DNA of 53,240 bases, taken from NCBI GenBank assembly GCA_019058275.1, contig JAHLVW010000118.1:1-53240 (forward strand), in the 5' to 3' direction. A model generated the notes under the pieces. The model ran no database searches. It had not been told where the DNA came from and was given only the letters and a program-made list of their open reading frames with translations. Numbering within the stretch: position 1 is the stretch's first letter; each line of letters opens with the position of its first letter. The position numbers and the translations under genes are program-made. The DNA comes from Candidatus Heimdallarchaeota archaeon (GTDB taxonomy: Archaea > Asgardarchaeota > Heimdallarchaeia > JABLTI01). Shown piece by piece: positions 51,449 through 53,240 of the stretch.

Positions 51449-51579
51449 CTAGTAGACAGGTTTGAGTTTCATAAGGTCTTTCTTTAGTTGTTCAAACCAT
51501 TTTTCTACGAATTCTTGATCTCCTTCAATTTCGAATTCTTTTTCACCGATCTTATATTTTATCCTATGAGTGACCATGT
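51449..51579 (-). pseudogene. Small gene (42 residues) with a frameshift in a T7/A7 run
   Basis: ATG at 51579 follows AGGAGGG by 6-7 bases. Read with six A instead of seven (51539-51545), it encodes MVTHRIKYKIGEKEFEIEGD and QEFVEKWFEQLKKDLMKLKP-VY, a convincing small alpha/beta protein. As written, the frame stops after 24 codons. The strong ribosome site and clear second half favour a real gene affected by one base, by decay or by sequencing error. The stop is at 51449-51451. Confidence 0.5.
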
Positions 51580-51722
51580 TCATCCCTCCTAAGTACCTCC
51601 CTCTTTCATCACTAAAAAATGCTGTGAAGAAATAAGCTGCTGATGACCATTAAATAAACTACTTTTCAATCCTCTTTAATGAGGTTTTACTTTTGTAACA
51701 GTTATATGATAACAATCCTTAT

Positions 51723-52088
51723 TCATATAACATCAATATTTTGAATTAGAAAAGAATCTTTTTTGAGATAAACCACTTTCCCTTTTTTGTCATGATAATA
51801 GGCATTAAAAGTAACTTCACCCTTATGCCAACTCTCTGCTTTCCTAGTACATACAAAAGAAACATGCCTATAATCAGGAGATCCTGGAGTAATAGGATGT
51901 CTTTCTTTTAGGTTTTTTGTACCAGTCAATTTTTTCACATCAATATCAAAGACAATTATTTCAGGTTCATCCATTAGATATTCGCGTGTGTCTCCAACAT
52001 TTCGAACAAATCTTTCAATTGTAATTGTATAATTAGCACCACTAGTTGCTAAACTATTATTGATATGGTTTAAACCATAAATTTCCAT
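51723..52088 (-). CDS. Hypothetical beta-rich protein
   Basis: About 121 residues: MEIYGLNHINNSLATSGANY, then TITIERFVRNVGDTREYLMD, EIIVFDIDVKKLTGTKNL, and strands VSFVCTRKAESWHKGEVTFN and KVVYLKKDSFLIQNIDV. All-beta appearance; family unknown. No signal peptide. ATG at 52088 has an AAGGTG site 5 bases upstream; frames back to 52118 include an alternative GTG. The neighbours are noncoding or decayed. Confidence 0.55.
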   Translation of the reverse strand: MEIYGLNHINNSLATSGANYTITIERFVRNVGDTREYLMDEPEIIVFDIDVKKLTGTKNLKERHPITPGSPDYRHVSFVCTRKAESWHKGEVTFNAYYHDKKGKVVYLKKDSFLIQNIDVI

Positions 52089-52646
52089 TTTACACCTTTG
52101 GTTTTGGTACGATACCAAAAATAAATAAAAGTAAAAATCAATGCAGAAATAGCAATATAATCACTATTGGATAATCCCATTTTCCATCAAAAAACAATAA
52201 TTGTTCCTGCATATAAAAATTCCTTGAAAAGCAGTTCCTGGATACCCTTTCTGATCCAGGATGAAATTGATTGAGGTTTGTGCAGCAATCACCTAAATTG
52301 CCTTTTAGAGAAAGGGCAAGAGAAATTATAACCGTGTTATAAAATAAGAAAATACTCGAGACTTCACTGAAACCATTTTCTTTTATTGCTGCAGCAATGA
52401 TTTCTCTTTGGCATCTGCTGCAGCTTTTGAGAAATCTAATCCAATAAGGAATAGGAGAAAAAATAAAGTATAACAGGGGTACTAAACAATTCACTATTTA
52501 TGAAGAATAAACATTTTATCCCTCTTTCTTTTTCATTGTAATTTTTTCATTTTCATGAAAATTAATCGATAAAAAAATTAGCAAATCTTGTAATTAGTAT
52601 ACTCAGGATTAATAGATTATCAAAATTACTTCTGATAATCCTCAAT

Positions 52647-52847
52647 CTAATGTCTAAAGAGCTGATGCTTACTCTGTCCTTCTTTTGAATAGGTATCGTA
52701 AACAGGGCAACGTTTCTCTTTGGTTTCATATAACTGGCAATGAGTGGCTGGTTTATTATCTTGTTTGTTTTTAGATGATTGATAATGAGGGCATAAATCA
52801 TTGATGAGAGGGCAGAGAAAGCTTTGATCATCTGTTTTGTCTAGCAT
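52647..52847 (-). CDS. Small Cys-rich putative zinc protein
   Basis: 66 residues with ATG at 52847. Cys/His sites: FLCPLINDLCPHYQ and, 20 residues later, THCQLYETKEKRCPVYD, giving C-x5-C-P-H and C-x9-C-P-V, which could hold one zinc. The two blocks both contain C-P-aromatic/hydrophobic patterns, suggesting a duplicated motif. Weak AGGAAAAG ribosome site. Coding status is moderate only: short frame, no homologue recalled, and an overlapping frame exists on the same strand. Confidence 0.4.
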   Translation of the reverse strand: MLDKTDDQSFLCPLINDLCPHYQSSKNKQDNKPATHCQLYETKEKRCPVYDTYSKEGQSKHQLFRH

Positions 52848-53141
52848 CTATTTTCTTTTCCTGCTGTAAAAGCAACTAACTGTGAACTACTAAGCATATA
52901 ATTATTTTTTCAGGATAAATTGCTGAGTATTATTAATAAATTGATTGAAAGATGAAAAGGATAGTTGAAATAAAAATAAGCATCTTTTCAATATAAGATT
53001 CAGTGGAACTCCTATTCAACAACTAATTCTCTAGACTTATTTATAGAGAAGTTCAAGAGATGTGGATGTATGAAAGAAAAAAACTCTCTTTAGATTGTAA
53101 AGCTCAAGATTAATAACAAACAAAAGACTAGAAGAATATAC
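52848..53141. other. AT-rich region without a gene, leading to a folded RNA candidate
   Basis: About 290 bases with no open frame above 20 codons with good features. Scattered TATA-like strings (for example ATATAAGATTC near 52998) could drive the folded sequence at 53142-53216. Confidence 0.4.
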
Positions 53142-53216
53142 ACCTGGGTGCTCCCTTCGGAATAAAATCCCGTTGCGGTTTAATAGGGGATGAAGATTAT
53201 GGGAGCATCTCCAGGT
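53142..53216 (+). ncRNA. Folded RNA candidate near the window edge
   Basis: ACCTGG (53142-53147) pairs with CCAGGT (53211-53216), then TGCTCCC (53149-53155) with GGGAGCA (53201-53207): 13 bp of near-continuous stem with a small internal loop. An inner stem ATCCC/GGGAT (53167-53171 with 53087+80..53091+80, i.e. 53187-53191) closes a 15-base loop. It shares ATAGGGGATGA with the folded sequence at 50650. No RNA family was recognised; strand is unproven. Confidence 0.4.
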
Positions 53217-53240
53217 TAAAATTTGAGTTTCCTTTAGATA

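Noticed and set aside
52138..52494. 118-codon minus-strand frame with hydrophobic start
   Set aside because: Starts at GTG, mixes hydrophobic and Cys-rich segments without a pattern, and a different frame over the same bases looks as protein-like (ends KAAADAKEKSLLQQ). No ribosome site; treated as noncoding or decayed.
52562..52831. 89-codon minus-strand frame
   Set aside because: Overlaps the Cys-rich small frame at 52647-52847, lacks patterned residues and has a weaker start.

Overview
The window reads as low-GC archaeal chromosome, most likely from an Asgard archaeon of a Heimdallarchaeia-like type (inference; no database was consulted). Archaeal markers are an S12/S23e-type uS12, NAC-alpha with a UBA tail, an Sm-like protein, A-type ATPase subunits H and F, RadA, an Orc1/Cdc6-like ATPase, a DUF460 protein, CCA-encoded tRNA-Phe with a bulge-helix-bulge intron, TATA/BRE promoters and GGTGAT-type ribosome-binding sites. 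Asgard-like traits are a LIM-like double zinc finger, a WD40/winged-helix/zinc-finger protein, and surface proteins with a PGF-type C-terminal anchor. No rRNA, CRISPR array or virus structural gene was seen.

Layout. 1-2.0 kb: uS12 followed by the lysine-rich start of the next operon gene (perhaps uS7), then two small unknown proteins. 2.0-7.3 kb: TPR protein, class V aminotransferase, a phosphoribosyltransferase regulator overlapping MtnA (nucleoside and methylthioadenosine salvage), an NTF2-like protein and NAC. 7.3-10.1 kb: a four-domain PAPS-reductase-like protein and the ATPase H-F pair. 10.4-14.6 kb: a winged-helix protein coupled to a ParA-like ATPase, DUF460 and an Sm-like protein. 14.7-17.1 kb: a large secreted caspase-like protein. 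17.3-18.35 kb: intron-containing tRNA-Phe whose last 20 bases are repeated 880 bp downstream, bracketing a nucleoside phosphorylase gene. 18.4-24 kb: two paralogous membrane-anchored LytM (M23-like) proteins around a two-subunit sulfopyruvate/phosphonopyruvate decarboxylase, a serine hydrolase and a UbiA prenyltransferase.

24-31 kb is the most unusual part. A one-direction cluster runs from an IS607-type serine recombinase through an OB-fold protein, a RadB/Rad51-like ATPase, a helicase-like protein without a recognisable Walker A, and a winged-helix/zinc-finger protein, to a Cys-rich protein and a frameshifted GNAT gene. I read the recombinase-to-zinc-finger block as a candidate undescribed recombination module or integrative element.

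31-45 kb is ordinary chromosomal content: an oxidoreductase, membrane and HEAT proteins, a Tag-like glycosylase, two anchored surface proteins, cyclophilin, the WD40 protein, the Orc-like ATPase, thioredoxin reductase, MfnB, an EMAP-type RNA-binding protein and RadA with a basic N-terminal extension.

45-49 kb holds a two-component-type regulatory island: two paralogous response regulators face away from a 595-residue winged-helix protein, and both have the same 17-bp element upstream. It also holds a hairpin-rich intergenic stretch, a 48-residue membrane peptide gene and an ORB-like palindrome. 49-53 kb is gene-poor, with two folded RNA-like sequences, a decayed PD-(D/E)XK nuclease and a small gene broken in a homopolymer. 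Two of the frameshifts fall in A/T runs, so base-calling error is a live alternative to true decay.
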